Assembly: GCA_965216955.1 (NCBI GenBank)
Contig: CBDCGV010000016.1
Coordinates: 1 to 64,000, forward strand
DNA from: CBDCGV01 sp965216955
GTDB lineage: Bacteria; Bacteroidota; Bacteroidia; Chitinophagales; JADIYW01
Length of the DNA stretch: 64,000 nt
Direction: 5' to 3'
Within the stretch, counting starts at the first letter, position 1; each line of letters opens with the position of its first letter. This document shows, one piece after another, positions 48,161-57,016 of the stretch. Below the pieces are notes generated by a model. The model had not been told where the DNA came from. It searched no databases and saw only the letters and a program-made list of their open reading frames with translations. Both the position numbers and the translations under genes were made by a program.

Positions 48161-49391
48161 AAAGACTATACCACATATAATTGTTAGACTGGCTATTTTG
48201 ATTTTATTTGCTTTAAAAACAAAATCAGTATTGGCAAACAACCTTAGTACAATCAACTTTGGATATACCATTTTGCTCTTTCTTGCTTTCATAATTACTT
48301 TGGAAACTATACTGATTTTATTAACCGATTTAAAAAAAGAAAATAGGTATTTATTACTTTTTAGTTTATTCATAAGCTTAATAGCTGTTGAAGCTTTTCT
48401 AAAATTTGGACAAGACAACTACAAAGTCTATTCAGAAATAAATGAGGGGTTTTATAGCTCCAGATACACAAATAACCGCGCCTTGGTTAATAATCTAAAG
48501 AAAAGAGGCTCCTATAAGGAAGTGCTTTTTCAAGCGCCTAATTCTACTCAAGAGATTATAAAAAAAGAATTTCAATACACTTTTCGTTATAACGAATTAG
48601 GCCTACCTGACCAATCCATAGATACAAGTTCAAAAGATACAACTACGCAACGTATCATTGCTTTGGGCGACTCTTTTACGGAAGGTATCGGCGCTCCTCA
48701 AGATTCTAGCTGGGTGAATTTATTAGAATTAAAAATGAATAAAAAGTACCCACATATATCTGTCGATATATTGAATGCAGGGAAAGCGGGCAATGACCCT
48801 ATTTATAGCTTTGAAATGCTTAAAAACTTATTGCATTTACAGCCTAATTTGGTACTGCTAGCCATTAACGAAACTGAACTAGGAGAAATACAAGCAAGAG
48901 GAGGTATAAACCGATTTGAAAATGGGCAGTTAAATTTAAAAACCGGCCCTTGGTGGGAAGTTTTGTATGCCTCCAGCTTTATTGTTAGATATTATGTACA
49001 AGGCATTTTGAATTATGATTATGATTTTAATGCTAAATATAAAATAAAAGCAATTGTTAATGAGACCTATTCCGTGCTCATAGAATCGTTAAAAAAATAT
49101 ATTGAATTGGCGAAAAAAAACAACTTTGCTTTTATGGTTATTCTTCAACCACATGTATCAGAATTATACAATGGCCGACTTATTCTAGATCAGGAGCATT
49201 TGGCATCGAGCCTTAACCATGAGATTGGCTTTTTAAATCTTATACCCTGCATGGGATATAAAATAAAATCTAAAAACGAACTTCCTTCCGATTATTATTG
49301 GAAATTAGATGCACATTGCAACAGTAAGGGGTATAATCTAATGGCTGAATGCCTGATGGAAATGCTGGCCCCGCCATCGGAGAAAGACTAA
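48090..49391 (+). CDS. Membrane-anchored SGNH/GDSL hydrolase
   Basis: Up to 433 residues; the longest frame uses TTG at 48090 inside the previous gene, and the true start is probably nearer to the first membrane helix (residues about 28-45), so the N-terminus is unsettled. Two hydrophobic helices (about 30-80, then LLLFSLFISLIAVEAFLKF) precede an SGNH domain: block I IALGDSFTEG (catalytic Ser), NAGKAGNDP (block II Gly), LLAINETELGE (block III Asn) and DAHCNSKGY (Asp/His). AlgJ/AlgX-like or OatA-like enzymes with this form move or remove acetyl groups on polysaccharides. Coupled to the upstream TMTC-like gene. Confidence 0.82.
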   Translation: MKPFIKKKACWRNGKQSLKTFNIRKTIPHIIVRLAILILFALKTKSVLANNLSTINFGYTILLFLAFIITLETILILLTDLKKENRYLLLFSLFISLIAVEAFLKFGQDNYKVYSEINEGFYSSRYTNNRALVNNLKKRGSYKEVLFQAPNSTQEIIKKEFQYTFRYNELGLPDQSIDTSSKDTTTQRIIALGDSFTEGIGAPQDSSWVNLLELKMNKKYPHISVDILNAGKAGNDPIYSFEMLKNLLHLQPNLVLLAINETELGEIQARGGINRFENGQLNLKTGPWWEVLYASSFIVRYYVQGILNYDYDFNAKYKIKAIVNETYSVLIESLKKYIELAKKNNFAFMVILQPHVSELYNGRLILDQEHLASSLNHEIGFLNLIPCMGYKIKSKNELPSDYYWKLDAHCNSKGYNLMAECLMEMLAPPSEKD

Positions 49392-49395
49392 GCGG

Positions 49396-49827
49396 TTATT
49401 CCTTATTGTTTTTTATCAATTTAAATGTGTTTGCATCTTCTATGGCCCCCACTTCTACAAGTCGAATTACGTTATCAGAAACAACATTTACTTTAAATTT
49501 CATTTCAGTACTATCATCGATAATGATTTTCATCACATCATTATCGTCAAGTGATATAGGTGCTTCTTTTAACTCGCCATCATTAGCGTATGTCGCTATT
49601 CCCTTATCCATATCAAAATTAACCTGATACGGTTCCTGATCCAGTTCTTTTACCTCTCCATTCTCTTCAAAGCCTATTGTATCTATACTCCAGCTACCTC
49701 TTAGAATATCCTTTACTTCCGTTGGACGTTCATTGCTATTTCCTGAGTTGTCTATTTTATTGTTACATCCGATTATAAATGAAGTAAAAATTGCAAGGAA
49801 AAATAGTTGTTTAAATGGAAAATTCAT
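49396..49827 (-). CDS. Small lipoprotein with lipocalin-like domain
   Basis: About 143 residues from ATG 49827 (MNFPFKQLFFLAIFTSFIIGC, Cys21); the open frame extends to 49932 but without a sensible start. The mature part begins LRGSWSIDTIGFEENGE and goes on as short beta strands with ISLDDNDVMKIIIDDSTEMKF and VIRLVEVG, as in lipocalin-like 'DUF' lipoproteins of Bacteroidota. Convergent with the SGNH gene, four bases between stops. Function unknown. Confidence 0.8.
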   Translation of the reverse strand: MNFPFKQLFFLAIFTSFIIGCNNKIDNSGNSNERPTEVKDILRGSWSIDTIGFEENGEVKELDQEPYQVNFDMDKGIATYANDGELKEAPISLDDNDVMKIIIDDSTEMKFKVNVVSDNVIRLVEVGAIEDANTFKLIKNNKE

Positions 49828-49977
49828 TTTAATAAGCTTTGTTCTAGGATTAAAAGTAAATAAGATATTGTATAAATCAACAATTTTCTTTGCAATTTTT
49901 AAAAAGCGTGCATAACTCATTGCTATTACCAATAGTCACAATATTAGAAATATTGTGGCGACTAAAGTTATATGAAA

Positions 49978-52152
49978 CTATTCTTTTATAAGCTTTACAA
50001 CATCCAAAACATTATTGTCGCCAACGATATTCAGTAGATACATCCCAGATTTAATCTTAGCAACATTAGCATTGCTTATAGGAGCATTTAATTCTCCACT
50101 CAACACTTTTTTACCTTCCAAAGAATGAAGTTCATACAACAAATTCTCAAATTGACTCACCCACTTTAAAGGAATTTCTATTCTGACAAAGTTCTGGCTG
50201 GGTGTAGGAAATAGTTTAGTTTCTCCCGCTAATTGATTATTAAATATTGGAGTAACTGTTGTATCTTTTATTATGGTCAAATCTATCACGGTAGTATCGC
50301 AACTATTATCTTCACACATAACAATACAGAATTGTTCATTTGTAGGCTCAATATTTTCTCCATTAAAATTGACTCCCTTATTATTCTGATCAAAGACAGC
50401 ATTAATTGATGAACCAGAACTACATAAAAAGAACGCATTTGGCATAAATCCAATGGGTAGTGCACTACTTTGGCTCAAATTAATTGTAGTATCCACATTT
50501 CCCGAGGATAATACTTCTACATAAATTGTGTCTTTTGTTATACCTATGCTTTCCCAAATTGTATGCAATTGGTTTTCGGTCAATGAATATTCGGTTTGCC
50601 TATAACCGTTTGGCCAAAAAATAACAATAGAATCTACTTTTGCTGTTCCCAAACCAAAATGCACATAAGGACTATTCGAAGAAGCGTGTGTTGAACCTCC
50701 ATCCACTTCTCTAAGCTGAACGGCTCCCTCCGTATCGTATAAATATACATGAGCACCATAAGCGTTGGGGTTTGAAACAGTACCTTTCAAAATCAATGAG
50801 ATAGCATTTTTGGAGTTATCTATTTCATTTATATAAACCGCTACATTTTTATTATATATGGTATCTAACTCCCCTTCTTGAGAAACAGCAACAAACACAA
50901 CATCCAGATCTCCATCGAGATCTAAATCTCCATAAGCGCCCCCCCGATAATTTGAACCGTCATCCATATTCATTTCAAGAGAAACATCCCTAAAAGAGCC
51001 ATCTCCTTCATTTAAGAACAAAGTATTTTGATTGTATAGGGGATTAAACAACTCTCTTGCAGAAAGGATATGTCCATTACTTACAAATAAATCTAAGTCT
51101 TTATCATTATCATAGTCAAAAAATCCAGTTCCCCAACCGGTTTTTAGTCCTGAGCTATCATTAAGGGGTGAACTATCATTTTGTAACGAATCTTGCACTC
51201 CAGCATGATTCGTCACATCTATAAATGTTCGATCTCCATTGTTTTGTAATAACACGTTACGACCTAGGTTGGTGACATAATAATCTAGATCAAGATCTCC
51301 ATCGTAATCCCCAATAGCAACTCCCATAGCAAACATACCAATATCAGCTCCAGAAGATTGACTTATATCTTGAAACGAGTTTTGAGGATAATTATTCATA
51401 TATAATTCATTTGGATAAACATCATGGCCAAAATCATTAATCACATAAAGATCAACATCATTATCATTATCGAAATCTGTGAATGCCCCCAGAAATGTAG
51501 TACCGGAATCTGATAGCTGATAATCTTCCGTTACATTAATAAACGTTCCATCCCCTTGATTTAAATAAAGGTCATTTGCAAACGCTTTATGTATAAATAT
51601 TGTATTGCCCAAAGAATCCAACGCAAAATCACTCTGATCAATATAACTCCCAATAAAAACATCTAGGAAACCATCTTTGTTTATGTCTCCCAACGCAGCA
51701 CTTATACTAAATTTATTTTCATTACCTCCTAGTTGTTCTATTGGGGCTGCTTTAAATCGACTATTACCATTATTAAGTAACACTAAATTTGAAAAGTTTC
51801 TTGACGTGCATAATATAAGGTCGTTGAATCCATCATTATTTACATCTCCCGCACATACACCATGAAAGTCCCCTCTATAATATGCTAAATCATCAACCAC
51901 CAAATATTCTGTTACTAAATCGAAGCCGTTTCCGTTGTTGATATAAAGTGCATTCGGAGATAATCCTCCAACAACAAAAAGATCTAGCAACTTGTCATTA
52001 TTGACATCAAAAATTGCAACACCACCACCAAGTCTTTCGCCATTAATATACTTGTGATCAACACCCCATTCATCTGCTACATCCGAAAATTGAGCATATG
52101 GTGTTTTGCAAATAAAAAGAAGAATAAATAAGTAAAAGTAAATAATTCTCAT
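49978..52152 (-). CDS. FG-GAP/CRTAC1-type secreted propeller protein with T9SS sorting domain
   Basis: 724 residues. Signal peptide (MRIIYFYLFILLFICKTPYAQ), seven or more FG-GAP blades with calcium-binding loops (DVNNDKLLD, DINKDGFLD, DYDGDLDLDY, DYDNDKDLD, DLDLDGDLD), an ASPIC/UnbV domain (about 455-530; YGAHVYLYDTEG, VHFGLGTAKVDSIVIFWPNG), a linker, and a T9SS type A C-terminal domain (about 645-724; LFPTPSQNFVRIEI, SGMYLLNIVGDN). Probably a calcium-dependent surface protein for adhesion or sugar binding. Upstream member of the minus-strand propeller set. Confidence 0.92.
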   Translation of the reverse strand: MRIIYFYLFILLFICKTPYAQFSDVADEWGVDHKYINGERLGGGVAIFDVNNDKLLDLFVVGGLSPNALYINNGNGFDLVTEYLVVDDLAYYRGDFHGVCAGDVNNDGFNDLILCTSRNFSNLVLLNNGNSRFKAAPIEQLGGNENKFSISAALGDINKDGFLDVFIGSYIDQSDFALDSLGNTIFIHKAFANDLYLNQGDGTFINVTEDYQLSDSGTTFLGAFTDFDNDNDVDLYVINDFGHDVYPNELYMNNYPQNSFQDISQSSGADIGMFAMGVAIGDYDGDLDLDYYVTNLGRNVLLQNNGDRTFIDVTNHAGVQDSLQNDSSPLNDSSGLKTGWGTGFFDYDNDKDLDLFVSNGHILSARELFNPLYNQNTLFLNEGDGSFRDVSLEMNMDDGSNYRGGAYGDLDLDGDLDVVFVAVSQEGELDTIYNKNVAVYINEIDNSKNAISLILKGTVSNPNAYGAHVYLYDTEGAVQLREVDGGSTHASSNSPYVHFGLGTAKVDSIVIFWPNGYRQTEYSLTENQLHTIWESIGITKDTIYVEVLSSGNVDTTINLSQSSALPIGFMPNAFFLCSSGSSINAVFDQNNKGVNFNGENIEPTNEQFCIVMCEDNSCDTTVIDLTIIKDTTVTPIFNNQLAGETKLFPTPSQNFVRIEIPLKWVSQFENLLYELHSLEGKKVLSGELNAPISNANVAKIKSGMYLLNIVGDNNVLDVVKLIKE

Positions 52153-52286
52153 ACACGACTATTTGGGATTGACAATAAAGAAAACATAGCACTAAGCACC
52201 TTAACTTCTTCTTAAATTTAATAAATATTTGAAAAAAAATGGATTAGAAATATATAAGTGCCCCAGCGGTGTTGTAGGTAATGCTA

Positions 52287-53990
52287 TTATTGCTTTACAA
52301 ACTGTCCGGTTCCAAAAGCCCCATCTAAATTTCTAAATAAAAGAAAGTAATTCCCGGCGACAATGGTTGAGACATCTATTTTGTAATTCTTATTCAATTT
52401 ACCCTTTAAAACTATTTTCCCATTTTCGTCATAAATGCTATAATTGCCCAATTTAGTATCTTCTATTCGAATAAAATCATTTGCTAGTGATGGTACAATT
52501 CCAATACTATTTATAGTATTCTCTCTTATTGGGGTATTGATATTTCTATTATCGTAAATGCTGTTGGCGTCATTTCCATAGTATTGCCCCCATAAGATAG
52601 AAGAGGCCGGTATATCTGTGTCAAGGCACTTAATATGAACCTTTGATTGGGAACTATAGGAAAAAATTAATTCCGCAAGATTGTCGTTGTCTATATCCTT
52701 TAGCAAAGGTGTTGAGAAAAAATTCAAACCTTCGGTAGTATCCACAATGTAATTATAAGTATCCCCATCGATATTATACTCTGCAATAGACAACCCAAAT
52801 TTTGAATTATCAATTAAAAAGTTAGAAACATATATTAGGTTAGACTTTGCACTTTGAGTATAGGATAGATTGGAGGCTAATTGAAACATATTCCCCTTGT
52901 TATTGGTCCATTCACTTATAGTTCCATCTTTACCGTCAATAAAAACACTTCTAAAGCTATCATACCCCATTATCTCATTAAAAAAGCCTTTTGAAAGTGT
53001 TAAATTGACATCTAGAAAAAGGTCATTATTGTAGTTTACCAAAGTAGGTTCAGTGTACATTTCATATCCTTCAAAAGTATGCTGCCATACTTTTGAAAAG
53101 TCTGATCCATCAATTAGGCCAATTCTTCCATCAAAGTTTATAGACAAAATATCGTATTGATTATCAGCATTAAAATCTGAAATAATGCATGGTTGAATAA
53201 AACCCTTTTGATAGGGACCATCTAACCTCTTAGAATTTGATCTCAATTTTCCGTCAACAAAATCTTGAAGAGCACATATCCATAAAGAACCGGAATCCGT
53301 TTCACCACCTGTACCATATATTACATCTAGTTGTTGGTTATTGTCAAAATCCAATAATATAGGGCTAAAGTAAGTTTCTTTGTTGTCAGGAACAGAATCT
53401 AATTGAAGGATATTCCCATTGGCAGCATTTATAGTCATTAGATAACCAGTTTGTCGGTTGGGGCCATTAGGTGCTATATTGGGGTTACCACCATTACTAA
53501 CTAAAATATCATTAATTTGATCGCCATTTTGGTCGGGAATGCTTTTAGGGTTATAAAAGTTATACGAATTGAGAATTGAAGATGAGCCAAAGTGATCTCT
53601 TGCATTCCAAATTACTATTCCATCATGGCCATTCAAACACATTAAAGCTCCATCTCTGCCAGATAAAATTATGTCATCAACATTATCGTCATTTACATCA
53701 AGAAATAGTGCGCTACCAAATATGGATTCACTTGATTTAGTATGCCAAAGTATATTGCCATTTGATCCATCAATGCAAATAATTCCTGCTCGTGCAGTAT
53801 CATTGTTAGCATCCAATACAGAAAAAACAACATCTTCTGTTCCATCATTATTGAGGTCTGCACTCCTTAGAGAAGCAACAGCACTGTTATAATCAACTAA
53901 AACCTCCCATGAGAAAAAGAAATTTGTCGCATTACAAAAATTGTAGTTGAACAAAAGGCATATTAACCAAATTAAAGAAGTTTTAGCCAT
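52287..53990 (-). CDS. Secreted FG-GAP/PQQ-like propeller protein with T9SS sorting domain
   Basis: 567 residues. Signal peptide (MAKTSLIWLICLLFNYNFCNA), a beta-propeller mixing PQQ-like blades (GIICIDGSNGNILWHTKS, LMCLNGHDGIVIWNARD) with FG-GAP calcium loops (DLNNDGTED, DVNDDNVDD, DFNADNQYD, DIDNDNLAE), and a C-terminal sorting domain (about 500-567; YSIYDENGKIVLKG, VAGNYFLLFRNL). It is a paralogue of the 563-residue protein at 57017, with the same blade order. Function unknown; calcium binding is expected. Confidence 0.9.
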   Translation of the reverse strand: MAKTSLIWLICLLFNYNFCNATNFFFSWEVLVDYNSAVASLRSADLNNDGTEDVVFSVLDANNDTARAGIICIDGSNGNILWHTKSSESIFGSALFLDVNDDNVDDIILSGRDGALMCLNGHDGIVIWNARDHFGSSSILNSYNFYNPKSIPDQNGDQINDILVSNGGNPNIAPNGPNRQTGYLMTINAANGNILQLDSVPDNKETYFSPILLDFDNNQQLDVIYGTGGETDSGSLWICALQDFVDGKLRSNSKRLDGPYQKGFIQPCIISDFNADNQYDILSINFDGRIGLIDGSDFSKVWQHTFEGYEMYTEPTLVNYNNDLFLDVNLTLSKGFFNEIMGYDSFRSVFIDGKDGTISEWTNNKGNMFQLASNLSYTQSAKSNLIYVSNFLIDNSKFGLSIAEYNIDGDTYNYIVDTTEGLNFFSTPLLKDIDNDNLAELIFSYSSQSKVHIKCLDTDIPASSILWGQYYGNDANSIYDNRNINTPIRENTINSIGIVPSLANDFIRIEDTKLGNYSIYDENGKIVLKGKLNKNYKIDVSTIVAGNYFLLFRNLDGAFGTGQFVKQ

Positions 53991-54210
53991 TGACTAATTA
54001 TACTAAATGAAAATGGATTTTCAAAAATTAAGGTTTGAAAAAGTTGGGGCATATCTATCCGATTTCTTAAAACATCTTTTAACAACTCCTTTAATCAGCT
54101 CTATAGTTTTCTACTTTGTCGAGTTCATTATAAAACTTTTTCGAGTTGCCTTTTGGCAAACCCTCCTACTCCCTTTAACAATAAGTTCCTACAAATACTT
54201 ACAATAGCAT

Positions 54211-55365
54211 TTAAAGGTAATCCATCCGCTCTAATTTCGCCATCATTTCTAAAAGTATTACCCCCGATAGATGATCAGACAAATAAGACACCTCCCAATT
54301 TATATTTCCTGTAGCAGCCCAATTCCCTGTAAATATATTTAGATCGGGCTCACGAGCGTTATTCCACAACGCATTGGCATTTGTCTGAAGAAAATTAACA
54401 TAAGCAGCTTCTTTCGATCCATCTAAATCGCCATATAAGATCAACTCTGTCAAATATCTCACAAAGATACCTTTGAACAAACCACCATCCCGTCCATTTT
54501 CATCAATTCTTAAAATACCATTTTCAGTATAGTTGTTTATGAAATAATCGGCTGTTCGTATAGCTTCCAGAATGTACTGATAATTCCCTGATATCCTATA
54601 CAATTCCGTATTTTCACCAATGTAAGTGCCCTGATTATAAGCATATATATCTTTTAAAACACCTGTTGTTTGTATCCCATCCCAAACTATCCCTGTTACA
54701 GGATCAACAAGTATTTCCTTCTGCCAGTCATGAATCTTAATGGCCCATGAAGAATCACTTTTATTACCAAATTGTCGATATAATCGTGACGCCAAAATAG
54801 ATGCCGGAGCATTTGAAGGGGTATTTTTGAATTTCAAACTGGATAAAAATTGTTCTTCCAACGACCAATAGATGCCGCCGTCATGAGGACTATTAGACCA
54901 GCCTGTTTTTATTCCACCCCACAATTCAGTTGTAACTCTTTTAAATTTTGATTTGTTCATTATTTCATGTGCTCTTTGATACGCTAAAGCCAGCCAGAGC
55001 ATGTCGTCATAAGAGGTAGTGAGATAACTAAAAAAGAAAACATATTGGTTGTAAAAGGTTGATTCCAATTTTAGTAATCGTCGCTGATAAAATTCGTCGC
55101 CTGTTCTTAGATAGCCATCTACCATTACTTCTGCTGCATGCGCGTTCCACCAATAGATGTTACCTCCATCATCGTTACTAAATTCTTTGTATCTATAAGT
55201 TTGAGGAATCCAAAAAGTCTCATTTAAAGCTGTTTGTGAGATAGCGGCACGTTGACTCCATATTGGATTGTCAGGTGTGGCTGGAGTAGGGAACTCTAGA
55301 TCTGGCAGACAGCCTGTAAAAAATAATGTGCTAACTATTGATAGAAGAATAATTCTCATTTTCAC
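54211..55365 (-). CDS. GH76-family lipoprotein (alpha-1,6-mannanase-like)
   Basis: 384 residues. Lipoprotein signal with Cys19 in LFFTGC, then an (alpha/alpha)6 barrel of the GH76 type: WWNAHAAEVMVDGYLRTGD, the catalytic Asp pair 120-121 in TSYDDMLWLALAYQRA, GWSNSPHDGGIYWS and AYNQGTYIGENTELY. GH76 enzymes cut alpha-1,6-mannan backbones, as in fungal mannan, or mannolipids. It lies between a propeller gene and the HTTM gene, away from the beta-glucan locus, so a separate mannan-type substrate is possible. The 220 bases upstream of 53990 to 54211 contain no convincing gene. Confidence 0.87.
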   Translation of the reverse strand: MKMRIILLSIVSTLFFTGCLPDLEFPTPATPDNPIWSQRAAISQTALNETFWIPQTYRYKEFSNDDGGNIYWWNAHAAEVMVDGYLRTGDEFYQRRLLKLESTFYNQYVFFFSYLTTSYDDMLWLALAYQRAHEIMNKSKFKRVTTELWGGIKTGWSNSPHDGGIYWSLEEQFLSSLKFKNTPSNAPASILASRLYRQFGNKSDSSWAIKIHDWQKEILVDPVTGIVWDGIQTTGVLKDIYAYNQGTYIGENTELYRISGNYQYILEAIRTADYFINNYTENGILRIDENGRDGGLFKGIFVRYLTELILYGDLDGSKEAAYVNFLQTNANALWNNAREPDLNIFTGNWAATGNINWEVSYLSDHLSGVILLEMMAKLERMDYL

Positions 55366-55456
55366 ATAACTTTAATGAGGTTGTAAAATACATTTATTTT
55401 GGGACGATATATCCGTTTTAAAATTAATCACTTTAGGAATTCATACCATTGGTGAA

Positions 55457-56932
55457 CTAAATAGGCGCTATTGGTGAACTAAATATTAGTGTTGAATCAA
55501 ATTCTAACGGTAAGTTGTCGTAATCGAACTTTTCTTCAAGATCAAAACAATGATGATACAAATACACATTTGTAATATCGTCTGAATAGTGTTTATTAAG
55601 ATAGTTACTTAGATAATATCTATACCATCCATATGCATCATCATCATACACTTCATCAGAGATTCCAAGGAGCCTCCACACATGCACAAATTGGTGATAC
55701 GCTACATACCTTTCCGTTAAACAGGAAAAACATCTCTCATATTTAGTATCATCAAAACTGCGATAAGTTTTCATTACGGTTTCTCTTGAGTTATCCTTTC
55801 TTTCGACTACCATTGTAAAATACCCTACCCACCTGTAAGGTTCTGGAGCATAAAGTGCCCATGCCTGCCAGAAAAAAGAGGCTCTCGTTTTGGAAAGATC
55901 TTCATTTATCCAGCTAAAAACTTTCATCTCCTGAAATTTAGCAGCGGTCTTACTATGCTCCCTACAAAAAACAAAGTGATAATAGACATTGTGTTGCAAA
56001 ATGAAAATTATAAAAATTATGCTTGCAGCACTAAGTGCTTTTCTCAAAACCGCACTTCCTTTAAAATTAAACCTGAAACGTTCAGTCAGCGTTTCCAGTT
56101 TAAGTTTAGTCCAATGTTTTGGCAATGGTATTAATAATGCGATTACAGGCAGGACTGCAAATTTAAAATGTCCAAATTCTGAAAAAAGATCTAATGACCA
56201 GTGAAAAGTCAATAAAAAGACAACAAGAAAAGACCGTACCCATTTGCTCTGGAATGACAGTAATAATAATATAGGAAAAGTATATTCTATTATTAATGTA
56301 ACAAAGTTTAACCCTCTGACCAAAAAAGGGAACTCTAAAATAGAATAGGCTAATGGTTTGGTAAATGATACATTTAAAAGAACTCTTGCAGCAGCAGATC
56401 CATTTAACCAGGAAACACCAGTTTTATTAATCCCGTTAAAAAAGTAAATAACTGTTATCTGGATAAAAATAAGTGCGAATAACCACCCACTAACTTCTAT
56501 TTTCTTTTTGTCTTTAGATTGTGCTACATAATAAAGTGCAATTAAGATATTAAGAAAAAGAAGTACAATAAAATAAGAATCGAATCCACCATGAACCATT
56601 TCATATCTACGTGCAATAATTACATAAAAGGCATAAGATACAATTGAGGCAATTAAGGGATAAAAGTTAAGTGCCATTGCCAAATAACTACAGCATGCTA
56701 GCAATAATGTGAACGTTAAAGTTGTTTCATTCGCAAATAAGAACCCAAAATATCCTTTATAATGAAGATCTGCATAATTGGTCCCCAATAATCCAACATA
56801 TGGAGAATATACTTCTTGAAAACAACCAACTTTAATTAAGAGTAAACTGATAATAAGGGTAATACCTAATGCAAACCTGAAACATAAGATATTGGTGTAA
56901 TCAATCTTAAAATTTGCCTTATCAAATGACAT
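55457..56932 (-). CDS. HTTM (vitamin K-dependent gamma-carboxylase-like) membrane protein
   Basis: 491 residues with about eight to ten membrane helices in the first 330: FRFALGITLIISLLLI, YFNGINKTGVSWLNGSAAARVLL, FLLTFHWSLDLFSEFGHF, the last two being hallmark segments of HTTM domains. A C-terminal soluble region (about 340-491; WQAWALYAPEPYRWVGYFTM, YHQFVHVWRLLG) follows. HTTM proteins include gamma-glutamyl carboxylases, which add calcium-binding groups to Glu, though most bacterial members are untested. It stands among calcium-loop propeller genes. Confidence 0.87.
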   Translation of the reverse strand: MSFDKANFKIDYTNILCFRFALGITLIISLLLIKVGCFQEVYSPYVGLLGTNYADLHYKGYFGFLFANETTLTFTLLLACCSYLAMALNFYPLIASIVSYAFYVIIARRYEMVHGGFDSYFIVLLFLNILIALYYVAQSKDKKKIEVSGWLFALIFIQITVIYFFNGINKTGVSWLNGSAAARVLLNVSFTKPLAYSILEFPFLVRGLNFVTLIIEYTFPILLLLSFQSKWVRSFLVVFLLTFHWSLDLFSEFGHFKFAVLPVIALLIPLPKHWTKLKLETLTERFRFNFKGSAVLRKALSAASIIFIIFILQHNVYYHFVFCREHSKTAAKFQEMKVFSWINEDLSKTRASFFWQAWALYAPEPYRWVGYFTMVVERKDNSRETVMKTYRSFDDTKYERCFSCLTERYVAYHQFVHVWRLLGISDEVYDDDAYGWYRYYLSNYLNKHYSDDITNVYLYHHCFDLEEKFDYDNLPLEFDSTLIFSSPIAPI

Positions 56933-57016
56933 ATACAGTAAATTTAATATTTAATTGGTTTACCATATTTAGATAGTTTTGAATACAATGGTATTTATTC
57001 CCCTATTTTAAGATCT

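Noticed and set aside
54007..54207. 66-codon plus-strand frame with hydrophobic residues
   Set aside because: Lies in the short gap between two minus-strand genes, has no promoter-like element and no recognisable design; could be chance in AT-rich DNA.
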